Shown: piece after piece, positions 14,701-27,530 of the stretch
Numbering within the stretch: the stretch's first letter is position 1
Layout: the number at the start of each line of letters is the position of its first letter
NCBI RefSeq assembly: GCF_023343835.1
Contig: NC_064437.1
Location: forward strand, 50,232,972 to 50,296,971
DNA: 64,000 bases
Direction: 5' to 3'
Origin: Lagopus muta
Lineage: Eukaryota; Chordata; Aves; Galliformes; Phasianidae
Made by a program: the position numbers and the translations under genes
The notes under the pieces: model-generated
What the model was told of the DNA's origin: nothing
Database searches by the model: none
Seen by the model: only the letters and a program-made list of their open reading frames with translations

Positions 14701-17700
14701 ACCTTCCCAAGCAGAGCTGGCCACACCATTAATTGGAACTTGTCAGTCCTGCCTGACAATCCCAGCTTTTTGTTAAGAGCAGCAAGAATTAACATGGTCA
14801 TTTCACCTGCTGCGACTCAATGAATTAAAAGAAATTGGTTGTTTGAAACACTGTAGGTTTTGCTGTCCCAAAATAGTTTTATACCCGACAAGTGGTCACT
14901 TAGAATGAAAAACAAGGACGCATTGTTCAAACACATAAGTACACTGATTTTTGCAGGAATCTTTGTACATGGTGGCTGTCTCTTGCCTTTCATCCTCTTA
15001 GCCCCTTTACAGTAAGCAGTTTAAACCTCCTCCACACACCCTTTGAAATGCCTTGTCATGAAGGCAGAATTGAGAAGAACACTTGATGTAGGTTATACTG
15101 TGAGCTCTGATGCTGTATAATTAAAGGGAACATTGGGAAATGAAGGATTTGGATTCTGACTTCTTATAGTTAAATAGAAACAAGAGCAGTGTGGGGGATG
15201 AATTTTCCAGAGTGGGATGTTTAGCTAGAAGCAAGCCATTTGCACTAAAAAGTGTTCCAATTAATGGATAAATGAAAGAGCTTTTTCTATTTTTAAAAAG
15301 TATATAAACTTGTATCCTCTCTTTTCAGAGGAGATCTAAATGCCAAATCTTAATGTTTCATTGTGGAATAATGATAGAAAACTATTTGTATTTGAACTTG
15401 AGATAAAATCATAAAGGAGTGAGCTGGGGAGCTGAGGAATGTGACAAACCTTTCTTAAGTATATTCTTCTCTATCAAGAAATCAAGATGAATCCTGAGTA
15501 GAGAGATTAAATACCTTGTATTTAGTAAAAAGGGTAAATTCCAGTGAGTGCTCATTTGAATCCCCAAATCTGCACATAACAAAGATCTCCAGTCTATTAA
15601 GATTTCGTCAAAATCCTTTAACTTCCCACCAGGAAAAATGTGATTCCAGTCATCAGCAGCCTCGATTAAATTCTGTTTTTGTGCTATCATATTTGTCATA
15701 TTGTGAACTGCTGCTCTGTGCAAAAATAGAAATATTAATGCATGCTGATGCTTGTATTGGAGCAAGCGTACAAAAGAGCAGTTCAAGAGATAGAGGCGTT
15801 TGGCAGACTGCCACTGGGAGATGAGAGAATAATAATTCAAATGCGGTAAGAAAGTTACAAGCAGCAGGATTCTTGTCTGCATTAATACCTGGCTTTTTCA
15901 GAGTTTCTGCATGTCCAGTGTGTGTACCTTGAAAAATGTCTGTGTTCCATTGAATGAGAAAGTTTGTTTATAAGCCGTCATGTAAATGCCACCGACTCAT
16001 GGAACTCCTTGCTGTGGGGAGGGACTGAAATAATTTCATCCGTTCTGCTCAGGTTTCAGCCTTGTCTGATTACTTTCTGGCTTCCATATAGCTGATGTAA
16101 CAGTTCAAAACATAGAAAATAGACAGGATAGGGACAAGGAGGGTAAAGGTTATTATTAGATAGTTCCTGAATGCACATTTGTTTCTGCTTTCAGCAATTA
16201 TAGCAGTCACTGCTCCTTGCTGGGGATTCAGTTTCCCTGGGAGAGGCCATCAGAAAAACAAACCCATGGCAGCTGGTACAGCCTGCCTGGTGCAAACACA
16301 AAGCAGGATTATGGTGACAGTGCTGCCACCTTGACAGCAAGCACCCCCTTATGTCGTTCCTGGAAGTTGGAGCTCTGCTAGCCCTGCTCTGAATGCAAAA
16401 ACTTCCCAGCTTGCTATTTCCACTTACCTGGGTGGTTGTTGGGAAACTGTGACATCAACCTCAGGGAACACAAAACTCTTAGGTATGTTTATTGGTGGAG
16501 GTCTGTATCGCTTGTAAGGTGAAGTGCTCCATAAACGGGAAAACACTGAATTCTTGGCTCTAATTTAATCAGCACATATTGCAAATTTTGAGAGAAATAA
16601 ATATTAGCTCTTAGCAGCTAATTCAGAGGCAAGGAATGGAGAGAACAGAATGCTGCAATTCACTCCTTTGACTGGCACTGCAGATTGTTTACCTCTGTTC
16701 TATAATCTCTTCTCCCAGTAGCAAATCTAATCTGCCTACCAGTGTAAGTATTTACCAGTGCACTGCTTCCTTTATGCAGCTGCAGAAGTACAGCTTCTTA
16801 AGCTGAGCCCCTCCAGCTGTGCTGCAACCCACTGAGCTCAGACACAATGTTGTGGTGCCCATGCAGGGTGAAGGACATCTCACTCAGCGGACGCTGGGAA
16901 GGGTGGGAGGAGAAGGTGGTGTGAATTGGGTCACAAGAACTACAGCTAGGTGGAAAGGCAACAGGAAGGATGAGGAAGGGAATGTAAAGCTGGAAAGGAA
17001 CTATAAGTTCTGCTGTCATGTCATAACTAGCATTACAGATCTAATTTAGGACAGACGTGCCTTACTTGTGTCATACAATCCTGTCTTCTATTCACTTGTG
17101 TATGAATGTTCCCAGAACAAAATTAAGTTACCCTGTGGATGTGGCCTCTCCTTAGAGATTTCAATAAAAATATGTATTTGCTTAAAAATATGAACAAGTT
17201 AGTAAAAAAGCAAGCCATATCAGCATACAGCTTGCATCAGTATAGCCTGAGCGCTGCTATTCTTACGTCATTGGTATAGCAAAGCTACCAAAGAGAATAT
17301 CATCTCTGACTTGCCTGGGCTCCATTGCTGAGCTCTCCAGGCTCACTAACTCATAATGACTCTGAAATACTGCCAGCAGCTCATGGAGAGGGGAAAGAAA
17401 GGACACTGAAAGGAAAAAATCTTTCCAAACCAGAACTCTTCCCTAAAGCAAAAAGTGGAGACCAAGAAAAAGCTGAATTTAACGTACGAGAGAAATATGA
17501 GTAGTCTTTGGAAGGGAGAGGAAAAATCTTAAATCTGAAGAAATACATTCATATAGAGATCTTTTATTAACAAGGACATCAGTAAGAGCATCATGAAGTC
17601 ATAAGCCACCTGTGAGTCCAGACAGTTACTGGTGTTTGTTAACTGTGTTCAGCATAATGCGTGTCGTGTTACATTATGCCTAAAATTCCAACTTTGTGTA

Positions 17701-18990
17701 GTAAGCCAACTGATTCCTGTGCAAAACCAACTGAAAGAAGTTCTGGTTTAAAAAAACACAAAAATGATATCTTCTGTGCTGACACTCTTCACTTGAGCCA
17801 TTAGTGTGGAAGACTTGCTCTAGCTGTTATGTCTGGATGGAAGTTCTTTACCAAAGGCTTCTTGTTAGTTCAGGTCCATTAGGTAAGTTTGCTCTTGTGC
17901 CAGGACTGTACTCTCATCACACAGCCTGCAGCTTTGTTGAATCAGGAAATTGCCTCTGTGCGAACTGAACAGAGACATGTCCTACAGACATGCATATTCA
18001 GATCAGAGCTTCTGCAGAACCGCAAGCACGCTTTAGCAAAGTCTGCTTCGGTCCTGTTTCTAATGAATAACAGTGTAAAATCAAACCCAAGTCACTAAAG
18101 AGACTGAATACTCATTCTATTATTTATCTCAATGGTAATATCTCTACTTGGCTTCATTTCCAGTTCTTTTTTTTCGCAAGAGGGAGAACTAAGATGGACA
18201 TCTAGTGATGTCTTTCTGATTCCAGAGTGAGAAATCTCATCCACTGGATAACATCTCTTAATGCATTGTATTACCTTATTGATATGATGATGATAAAGCA
18301 TGTCCTCTGGAAGCTCATTCCACTGACAGTGTTGTATGAGAAAGTGAAACAGTTGTGGTAAATGAGTCATTAAGATGTTTTTAATCTGTGAACAATATTT
18401 GTCTCGAGAACTTAGTGTGTGTGGATTTGCTTGCTGTGGATAGTTGTAGGCAGTGCGTTATAGCTGTTGTCAATACATTGCATAAATTGCTCTTTTCTTT
18501 CCCTGGAGTTTCCTTTCATTGGTCTGGGAATTTTTGTTCTGATTTTCTAAGAGAACAAGGCCTGTGCAATCCTGTGGTCATGTACTCATCTGTTCTGCTG
18601 TGGCAGATTATTAAGTTACTTCCAATGCTAACTGAGCTTGAGAGCAGCAGCAGTCTCAAAAAATTTATATTGCTACAAATCCATGAAACTCAAGAACCAG
18701 TTACAGGGAGCTTGCGGCCCTACTTTGGGAAAGCCTCTTTTCAGCTTTCATCAGACAACTAGACTCTAAACAAGGAGCTATGTTACATGTACCCAAGTAC
18801 AACTTGCAGTTCACACCCAGCCTGCTAGCAGCGAGCTCATCTCCCAGACAGCATCCAAACAAAGCAGGCTCCCCTAGCTATCTTCTTCACAACTGTTTGT
18901 GTATATGACCTTGGTCAAGGGGAAGCTAAATCCAAATGCTGCATGAGTGTTGCTAATACGCTGTGTATTTTGAAATATCTGGATTAGATG
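8763..18990. other. intergenic DNA, no gene recognised
   Basis: About 10 kb of AT-rich unique DNA with no recognisable exon, RNA gene or named repeat. The longest frame (15409-15882, minus, 157 codons) is rich in hydrophobic residues, resembles nothing I know, and has a 102-codon antisense frame inside it. I treat it as chance. A homeodomain-site-rich block near 11.4-11.8 kb is listed separately as a possible conserved element. Confidence 0.55.
11385..11780. other. candidate conserved noncoding element
   Basis: The block is dense in TAAT/ATTA-type homeodomain cores, including CTAATTAGATTA near 11547-11558. It also contains repeated GCTAATGC/GGATTTATTTAATTTG-like words and has no open frame. 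Developmental enhancers in amniotes often look like this, but AT-rich intergenic DNA can mimic it. No cross-species comparison was possible, so this is a weak call. Confidence 0.2.
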
Positions 18991-19700
18991 CAAAGAAATA
19001 ATCATAAAAATGCTGCATTTCATGATTCATTAAGCTTTCAGCTGACACTATGACATAACAAATAGAAGTGTACAAAAAGCACTTCTGGAGACCTCATTAA
19101 TTGCTCCATTTCTGGGAAATCTGTTTGGAAAGCGGCCTGCGAGCTCCTCCGTCCCTCCTCCCTCGCGGTGGCACACAGCTTTTTCACCTCTCCTGGAGTT
19201 CAATCAACAACAACAAAGTTGTGGGCGTTCCAGGTCACAGAGTGGTGGTGACTCAAACGCTAAGCGAGGGTTTTTGACAGACCGCAATGTGCTCTGCAAA
19301 CCTCCCCCCGTGCTTCCTGGATGAACAAAGGTAAAAACACAGACTCCCTCGCTGCCCTCTGTGCATCAGCTTTCTCTTGACAGGGGTAATTTGCTGCCTT
19401 GTTTTTGCATAAATGAAACGGAATGAAATCATCATTTTGGCACTTAGTTGCTGGTGGAATCATTGCTCAGCTGGCCAGCGCGCTGATAGCTCTGAAGGAA
19501 ACTAACTGCAGGGACCCACTGGTTGTTTTATGTTGAGCTACTGGGTTTTATTTTCCTAAGATGTTGAATGTATTTTCATGCCACAGTCAAAGATGAGACA
19601 ACTGTTCTTAAAACATTGATTAATGACTTACAGTGCTGTAGAGCTGATAATTGTGAAGAATAGCACTAATTGGCAGTCAGCTGTCCTCATAGCTTACCCT
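18990..19700. other. candidate conserved noncoding element or enhancer
   Basis: This block stands out from its surroundings. It has local CpGs (for example around 19134-19160 and 19255-19270) and an ATTTGCAT-like word upstream in a region of TGATTCATTAA. TTGCATAAAT and TTAATGACTTA words follow, and no long frame spans it. I infer a possible distal regulatory element. Sequence conservation has not been tested. Confidence 0.22.
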
Positions 19701-20904
19701 CTCTTAGCAGTGCTGCCAGGGTGCCACAGGTAAAGGAAAGAAATCCACACCAATGAACAGCTTCTCAACAGTGCACTGTTAGCTTTCCTAGCAGCTGCAG
19801 GTGGCAGCCAGCACCTAGTAACAAGCTGCAGTATGACGGCTTCTTGCCTTTATTGCAGTAGGATTGCTTCACTGCTGTTGCATCACTTCCATCCTTCTCC
19901 ATGAGGACAGCTTTCTATTTTTTGATAGTAAGGAAACCATACTGCCTGAAAAGATATTTGCATCACAGTGACATTATGTGTCACTGGAAATTAACTTGCA
20001 CCTTGTTGATTTATTCTTAGAAGACTGAGGACTGACCAGACACATAAGTCGTCTTCAGATGTCATTTATGTGCAATTGGAAAAGGAATATCCTGATAAGA
20101 GTTGTCTAAAAGCTGCTTAAAACCTTTCACAGGTGTTGAATACAGGCAGAGAATGATGCTGGACCCCTCAAATGTTCATATTAAATTGAGCACTATGTGG
20201 AAGAGGATGCTGGTGGTTCCTGCAGCCTGTTACCTTCTGTTTTGTTAAGGAGTGTTTCCTGGCTGGCTTGGAGGAGCTGACTCTCAATGGGAATTATAAG
20301 TGCAATAGGAGAGGGAACAGTGGGAAGCACTGGAATGTTCTCCCCAGCCCTGGGATGCTCTCAGCAGGAAGGTTGTTTCGTTCTGCAGCCTTCAGCCTTG
20401 TCTGCTGGGAATGCAGCCTTCCTGCAATGGGCAAAAATCCATGAAGGCATTCTAAGTGAACAGAATAGGAACAGGTTTGCACTGCCATCTTCAGCCCCAG
20501 GGAAAAATGGAATTCTTTCACACAGTGGGCAGAGCATGTAGCTGCACAAGGTATCCCAAGGGCAGGAATGGAGCTCCTGCTGCTCTTGGCATTGGTCATG
20601 CAGGAGAAGACAGATTTCCTAGAGGGGAAGGGTGTAAGGCCTCCAAGGTGCTGCATGAAGTAAATGCAGGCAGTAAATAACCAATGGTAAAGCAAGGGCC
20701 TGGGCGAGGGAAATCTGAAAAAAATGGAGTGACTTGGAGTCCTAGAAAAGAAAATGGGGAGACAGAAGTAAATTGGGACAATGTATCACCAAGTCCGCAC
20801 ATGAGTTTTGAAGGTTTCTCCTTTCCCTTTTTAATACAAACAGCTCTTTTCTTAACACAGAAGCACAGCTTTGTTGGTAGTCAGCCATTTGGTAGTGAAG
20901 TGTC
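19701..20904. other. intergenic DNA, no gene recognised
   Basis: Unique sequence. Overlapping short frames on both strands around 20287-20695 have no domain and contradict each other, so none is annotated. Confidence 0.55.
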
Positions 20905-21180
20905 TGTATGGGAACTGTTGAGTCACAGCCTGAACCACTGATTGATCACCTGAGGAAAGGACTGAGTCAGTGACGGAGCACAGGTGAAGGCAATTCACCT
21001 GTGTGACCAGAAGCCTGGCTGCACCCCCTCCTAGACCCCATTTAAGGGTTGACTGCCACTCTGGAAGGATCTTTCTGGAGATGCCTCCTCTGGAGTCTTT
21101 CCTATGAACCTAGATCTTTGGATACAGGTGAGCTTTTCTTCCCTGTTTGTTTCTTTTCCCATTTTCACCACTGTAATCTT
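20905..21180 (+). mobile_element. LTR-like dispersed repeat, copy A
   Basis: This sequence is closely related to 38072-38412. Shared blocks in order are: TGTATGG.AAC near the start; a block around CCTGAACCACTGATTGA (20929-20945); AGCACAGGTGAAG.CAATTCA; CCAGAAG; and CCTGG.TGCA. They are followed by an AT-rich TTTAAGG box (about 21041-21047), GATCT.TTCTGG, and a final CAGGTGAG-like word. A 5' TG start, an internal TTTAAG box and interspersed copies suggest a solo long terminal repeat from an endogenous retrovirus-type element. No coding region flanks it. The family name is not assigned because I could not search a repeat library. Confidence 0.6.
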
Positions 21181-24100
21181 TCCAGCTGTAACACCAACAG
21201 TGACAGTATATCTAAACAGCGTTTAAGATTTATTGTTGCACAGAAATACATGGTTACCAGAGAAACGTGTCGTTATCAATCTACATTGCTGTGATTTTAC
21301 ATCTTCAAAAATGTTTGACTTCTTGGAGAGGCCATGGTTCATGAGGGGCTCTGTCAAAGTTAGTGGGGTACTTGTATCGTTAGCTGCTCCTGTTGCAATA
21401 CGTAGAAGAAACTTCTCAGGAGCTTACAAAGGGCTCTGTACTGGAATTCCTAAAGTGTCTTAACAATTCAGTAATACTGCTTTACACACAGAGCCACATG
21501 TCTCTGGAAATCCAGCTGCAGAATGAGCTATCACGTTACTGCAAAGCTGAATAACTTTAAATACAAAATGCTGAATTTTCAAAGGCTTCTATCAGTAGCC
21601 TTTTTGTTTTCTGGGCTAATGAACTGGTGTATAACAGGCTGGCACTGAGCATTTGTTCCATGTTCTGCTGAATGGAGAACAGAGTATGAAGCAGCTAAGG
21701 CACCTTCCTTGTAGACAGTAAAGATGTCAAAACTGGGAGCTGCTGCAAGAATTGAAAAGAAGTGTAGGTCAGAAGTGGTGTGTGCTGCACTGATACTTAT
21801 TTAGGAATCGAGGGATAAGGAAGAAATATGCTGGAACTTACTGAAACTGTCTAGATCTACTAAAAATCTGTACTAAATGTACTAAAAATCTTTAAGATTT
21901 TAGCTACATGGAGTGGACTGCTAATAGGAAAAAAAAAAAATGAAGTATCAGAGAAATAAAAAAAGTCCTCATTTATTGTCTCTTTGGCAGCTGGGAGAAG
22001 TTTAGTAGTGGACTGACAATCTCAGAACTAACATCCTTAGCTACCAGCTTTCTCCATCAGCTTGTAGATTGGCTAAGTGCTACACAGGTATGAGCTGCAT
22101 CACCCAGTCCCCTCTGGCCAAGAAGCTGTTTTTGTAGCTGGAGAGTGAGCAGAACCACCATGGAACCCGCTGGATAAAGGAGGGGTAAAGCCTAAAGGCC
22201 TATTTTGTTTGGTGGGAACAACAGGGCTGTGGAAATTAGTATTCAGATAGGAAATAAAATGAGTCAGGAACCAGACCTTTTTTTCAGTTCATATGCATGA
22301 GGGCTTTTAAAATTTCTCAAAGTTATGAAATTACTTTCCTTCTATTTTAGGAAAATAGAGAGAATGTAAAGGAAGAAACCCATCATAATGTGAGAACTTG
22401 TGGATTTGTACTTCAGTGGTGCACTTTCTCCTTGTCTTTCCAAAACATCTTTGATTTACAGCCTCACAAGAGGGGTATGAGACTATCAACTGAGGTGAAC
22501 AACTTATCTGCTTCTCACTGTGCACTTCAGTGCATGGTTTGTGTGCCCATGTTTATGTTTAATCTTCCATCAATGTCCATAAGAGGTTATGAATGCTCCT
22601 CTTTTCCTCCGGTTGGTCTTCAAAGTTCTTCGTAATGGTTCTCCACAATCTCTGTTTAAAGTAAGTGACTTCTGCCAGTAATTAAGTACATATCGAGCTG
22701 AACCAACTGTAGCAAAAAAATACAAACTAAACATAGAGGAAGGAAGTGGCAATAATTGCACAATCATCCAGCCTGGAGAGACATTTAGCATTATTGCCAG
22801 CTTTCATTTGCATGGTCTTGCAAGCAATCAGATGGAAAAAGTGCCATTTGTATATTTATTAACTTGACTTCCCTCTCCAGAGCTTGTGAATGAAATCCCC
22901 TTAGAGCATGGAGCACCCTCACACTGCCCCCAGCTCCATAGCTCCCAGGGTGTGAGGTGGTGCTGGTGCTGCTGCAACCTCTGCCTATGCCAGTATCTGA
23001 CATTCTTCTTTCTCTCATTTTTCCTCATGTTCTGCTCATGTTCTTTCTCATTTCATCTTTTCCTCATTTCATCTTTTCTCCAATTATGAATATCTTTATC
23101 AAACATGCTATAAGCCAGCAGAAAAGTAACATGTTAAATTCAAAATTCAAATCAACATCAGAGCAGCGCGTATGGATGCTGAATTTGGCAGGGATTTACA
23201 TGAGATCTTGAAATTTCCATTACATAAAATTTGGGGCTGTAAAGTTTTTCAGTTTCATCAACTTATCTTGTGGATTCTGCCCATTTACAGTTTTGTCTGT
23301 GTGAAAATAAATTCAACGTTAAGTTTAGATGTCCACCTGCTCCCAGTGACTGATTTGTCACTAAGAACATCTGTAAATTTGGTTGCTTACAGCTCCCATT
23401 TAAAACTTCAAATGTAAATAGAAGACCCATTGCATCTATCATAAGTTCACTGAAAATACAGCTTGAGACTTAAACTGGCATTATAGCAAACAGTTTGGTT
23501 TCTAAAGGAAATGACCTATAATCAGAGTTCATCCATATTCTGGCTGCCCTCCCCTAACAACATTTGAATTTGGTGACAATTCCAGCTAGATTTGATGCTG
23601 AAAGTTACCTGAGAACTGGTTGCCCAGCAGCCCTACTTAAGCCAGCTTTTTATATATGAAATTGAAAATTAATTAAAGGACAGCATAATTTTGTGAAGAA
23701 TTCAATATAGCAGTCCAAGGTGTTGTCTTGCCTGCACTGAACAAATAACAGCCACCTGTGATTACTCTCACTGCCTGCCATGGAGCTGTGGCCCAGCTGC
23801 TGAGATACGGATCCTGAGCATAGTGAGCTCAGGAGAAATAACCATTGGACATGTGACATTTTCAGTTTGCTATAAATTCATCTGTAAATAGCAGAACCTG
23901 ATTGTAATGAGACAAGGCATCTCATTAAATAAAATGAGATAACAATAAATAATGCTCAGTGTACCATTATGGAACTGCAGCACCTGGTTTTGAATATGAC
24001 AGATCAAATTATGGAAGTGCCATGGTTTTTCTGCGTGGATTTGCAGCTATAGACTCTTTGTGTCTTAATGTGTGAAAATTTTCACATAGTGGGAGAATTT

Positions 24101-25456
24101 TTATGCATTTCATAAACCAAAATACCCTGGTAACCATTCTGATTAGAAGTACAAGGAGTAGTCTGTCAAGTTCTTCATCCTTATCTCTTGGGTGAAAGTC
24201 TTTTCTGTGTTTGCCAAGAAAATACACCAGTACACTACTGCCTGATAAGCAAATCTTTCACTGACTCATTTTCAAAATACATTTATTGCCTAATATCAAC
24301 CTAAGCTTTCAAAATAACAGTTTGGAAAGCTCAGATATGCTTTTATAACGGCTTCGAGAATCATTCGGGATTAAAAACTATTGGTTTTATGTTGTCTGGG
24401 TTGAAGGTTTTGAGGAATGCTCCTGTGTCCAAGAGATGATGCCATTGGGTAAACATAATATGTGCACATAAAGCATGTTCATGACATGGGACAGAAAAAA
24501 TGCTGTTTTGTTGCATTTTAGTATGTGCTAAGAAATAAGTTTTTCCTGCAATATCATGTATGCTGTGTCATCCTAAGTATTTTCTAGGGAACATGTTGAT
24601 CCTTAATGATTAGAAAACCTGCTTCTCATAGAAGAACTTTTAAATCCATCTGTGCTCTATCCTGGGGGAAGAATTCTTAGCAGCTGCTTCTTTTTAAAGA
24701 AATTCGAGGAGGATATTTTATTTGTGGGCTGCAGTTGCCATACAATTCCTCCTTGTACTGCTGATCCTGTCATAAAGTAAACTCACAGTATACACAGCTC
24801 TAGCCAGCTACATGGATACCTCCATTGGCCCATCCTAAATAGATAACCTCCTTACATCATGTTTGTTTTCAGCAAGGTCCTTGGGCTAAAATGAAAATAA
24901 ATACTGCATAAGCACAACTGTTTTCTTTACCTTTTAAATAAAAATCTTTATTCCTACATTCTAGGTGACATATAAATAAAACTTTTAAAGGCATTTGCCC
25001 TTTTATTACAAAAGTGGTCAGATGCTCTAGTGGGGATCATGGCAAAACACAGCAGAGGAAACACTTGTGACTTTAAGGATTTTTAAATTCTAGTTTAAAA
25101 TTTGGTGTAATACAGGAACTTGAGTGAATGCAATTTATCTTACTGTTCACATTGTCAGCAAGGCCACCTATGCAGCTGTTTTAGTAGAAACTCTAGAAAT
25201 AAAACCAAACAGATTTATAGGGATTGTAACAATAAAAAAATCCAATCCTACTTTCCTTGTAAACTCAAATCAATATAATAAAGTAAAACAAAACAAACAA
25301 ACAAAAGGCTTGATTTGGGAAATAACCATATACATATTTTGGTATTATCCTACGGAACTGTATGTACACAATCCAAATCCAGTTTAGGTGTGTTAACAGC
25401 TACTACTAACTACTGCTTCTCACGGTACACTTGGGAGTTGTTTTGTGAACAATGAG
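21181..25456. other. intergenic DNA, no gene recognised
   Basis: AT-rich unique DNA. It includes a pyrimidine-rich semi-tandem stretch at 23010-23090 (listed separately) and a small inverted repeat, ATCTCATT/AATGAGAT, near 23920-23941. Short frames have no recognisable products. Confidence 0.55.
23010..23090 (+). repeat. degenerate pyrimidine-rich tandem repeat
   Basis: Units such as CTCATTTCATCTTTTC and CTCATGTTCT repeat imperfectly about four to five times. The pattern suggests a decayed minisatellite or low-complexity tract. It explains the odd S/F/L-rich frames translated across it. Confidence 0.6.
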
Positions 25457-25927
25457 TTACCAGGGGAGATCGGTTGTGTCCTCATTGGTAAACAAAATGT
25501 ATTTCTGGAGACCTTGCTCTGTCATCCTCCTTTCAGCAGCATAATAATGTCTGCCTGGCCTGGTCTCTGCCCTGAATCTCTTTAGAAGGGTAGCATCACT
25601 GACAGGAGAAAACAGCTTGGAAATAGCTGCTGTGATTATTGAGCGCAGGAATAAGTCTTGTCCAATGTGTTTCTGTGCTGAAGCCCTGCCAACCCTGTCA
25701 AAAAGAATGTTTGCAGTTCCATCTACTAAAATGCGCTGTAGTAATTCTCTATGAGCTCTACTTCCCAGCACAAAACAAAACGTCTCACAGTTAGGGCACA
25801 ACACATCTGTACCTTTCTCAGTGCTGAAGGAAGATTGCCCATAGTCATTCACAGGTACTTTATTCCTTCTACAAAATGGCATGCTGTAACAGTCTCTTAT
25901 GCAGCTATACCTTGGTTCATATTGCAT
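25457..25927 (-). CDS. unidentified ORF, 156 codons, cysteine-rich N-terminal part
   Basis: I do not recognise this frame with confidence. It encodes 156 residues from an ATG at 25927 to a TAA at 25457, with an in-frame TAA seven codons upstream. The composition is protein-like, with charged and polar residues and a mixed helix/strand pattern, unlike most chance frames here. Cysteines sit at residues 9, 13, 19, 44, 47 and 51, including a CPNC pair, which could form a zinc ribbon. The next part (about residues 54-105) alternates hydrophobic and polar residues. I see a faint resemblance in layout to zinc-ribbon OB folds such as the C-terminal domain of SHLD2 or RPA1. That is a guess from memory. 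A possible splice acceptor precedes TATAGC near 25913 on the minus strand, so this could be a terminal exon, a retrocopy, or chance. Confidence 0.3.
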   Translation of the reverse strand: MQYEPRYSCIRDCYSMPFCRRNKVPVNDYGQSSFSTEKGTDVLCPNCETFCFVLGSRAHRELLQRILVDGTANILFDRVGRASAQKHIGQDLFLRSIITAAISKLFSPVSDATLLKRFRAETRPGRHYYAAERRMTEQGLQKYILFTNEDTTDLPW

Positions 25928-27530
25928 AAAATGAAATTCGAATTACTGCTGGGAAATACCTTTCCCTGACATTAATACCAAAGTGTTCCACAATAATAAT
26001 GAGCTGTGGAGCATGATCCAATAATTTAAAGCAAACAAATTAAAAAAAAAAAAAAATTGAGATGGGAGGACATAGAGAAAGTTTCTGGAAGAGGTGACTG
26101 AAAATGGATTGTCTTGAAGAAGCACAGCAGGCTAATGGAGACCGCTGCCCTCCTTGCAGGATTGCACAGTGCCAGTTTGGGCTCTGGCCCTAGTGTTGCT
26201 GTAGCTGTGTTCTACTGTGTTCCAGCACTGGAGATGTTTGTCTGTACTGCCAGATGGTGGCTGGCACCTAAAAGATGTTTGTCATTCATTTACACATTTA
26301 CAATGCACTGATAAATAATATTAACAGGCTGTTTATCCACTGATCTCTATGGCTCTGTCCTGAGGAGAAAGTAAGCTCCTATGTTTTCATGCGGTACGCT
26401 CTGTACCAACTTAGTAATTAGGCAGCTACCTCAGTTGACAGAACAGAGAGATCATCTGGCAGCTTCTCCTGCCAGATGTTTGGAGTGATGATGATCTGTT
26501 TTTGAACAGAAGTAGTGAGTGCCCTGGTACTCAGCTGAACAAGTGGGCTCAGTAGTCACATTCAGAGTGAAAGGAGAGAGGACTCATCAGTCACTCTGGC
26601 AAGGAGTCCTAGCTCATAAGAAAGCTGTGTAATTAATGATAGGTATTTTAAACTTGTGAGTTGCAGTTTCTGTATGAGCTTTGGAAATGGAAAAGCGGGT
26701 CCTGGCATTGTTCCTGAGGAGGTAGGCAGGGCATCTGGTGATATTTATGTAGATGAAGCCTGAAACTGACTGCCAGGGACCTGAAGGATAAACATATATC
26801 TAAAGGTTATGGCTTGACCTTCAGTGGAAATTATGTGTGCTCCTTGGGCAGGCAGAATCTGCCACTGGCTCGCAAGTTATCATACAACTCTAAATGTAGC
26901 AGCGAGAGAACCAAGTTAAATGTTTTGATTTTTCCTTGGTTTACTTTTTGAAAGTATTTCTCAATCACGGATTTTACAGTTGAAAACCAAAATTGTAGTA
27001 GTTCTCCAAAGATGCGTCAGAAGAGGAGACAGAGATGGGACTATGTTCTGAACACAACTAAATGATAGCCCACAGAAGCCATCACGTTGAGGAAACACCT
27101 ACATGTTAAAAAGCCCAGTATCAAGCACAGAGCTCCACGGGGTATTTTAAGGCTCCATGCTCTGCTAGAAATAAAATCAGCAGAAGAAGTGAAAGAAATA
27201 TAATTGGGAAACTGAGTCTTGAACAAGATAAAACCTCTTCTGCCATATGCAAAATTTACTGGGAAAGTTTACTGCATTAAAAATTCAGTATCATCTAAAA
27301 CATACAATAAAACTGGTACTTATAGTTGAGGTTTTCACAGCTGCTTAGTTTAGACCCTGCATTACAACAAACAGAGTGAGAGGTGCCAGCTCTTGAGTTT
27401 TTTTCTATTAGTCTGCTGCCCTTGGGTGTCTCCAAGGAACAAGGCAAATGTGTGGAAAAACAAGCTTTCATATACATTTACAATTATATCAATATATATG
27501 TACAAATATATATTATATTATAGATACGTA
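25928..27530. other. intergenic DNA, no gene recognised
   Basis: Unique AT-rich DNA containing an A-run at 26041-26057 and an AT dinucleotide-rich tract at about 27485-27525 just before the mariner insertion. No further exon that could join the minus-strand ORF at 25457-25927 was evident. Confidence 0.5.

Noticed and set aside
15409..15882. 157-codon minus-strand frame
   Set aside because: Hydrophobic, low in charged residues, no recognised motif, and a 102-codon frame lies antisense to it. One frame of this size is expected by chance in 64 kb of AT-rich DNA.
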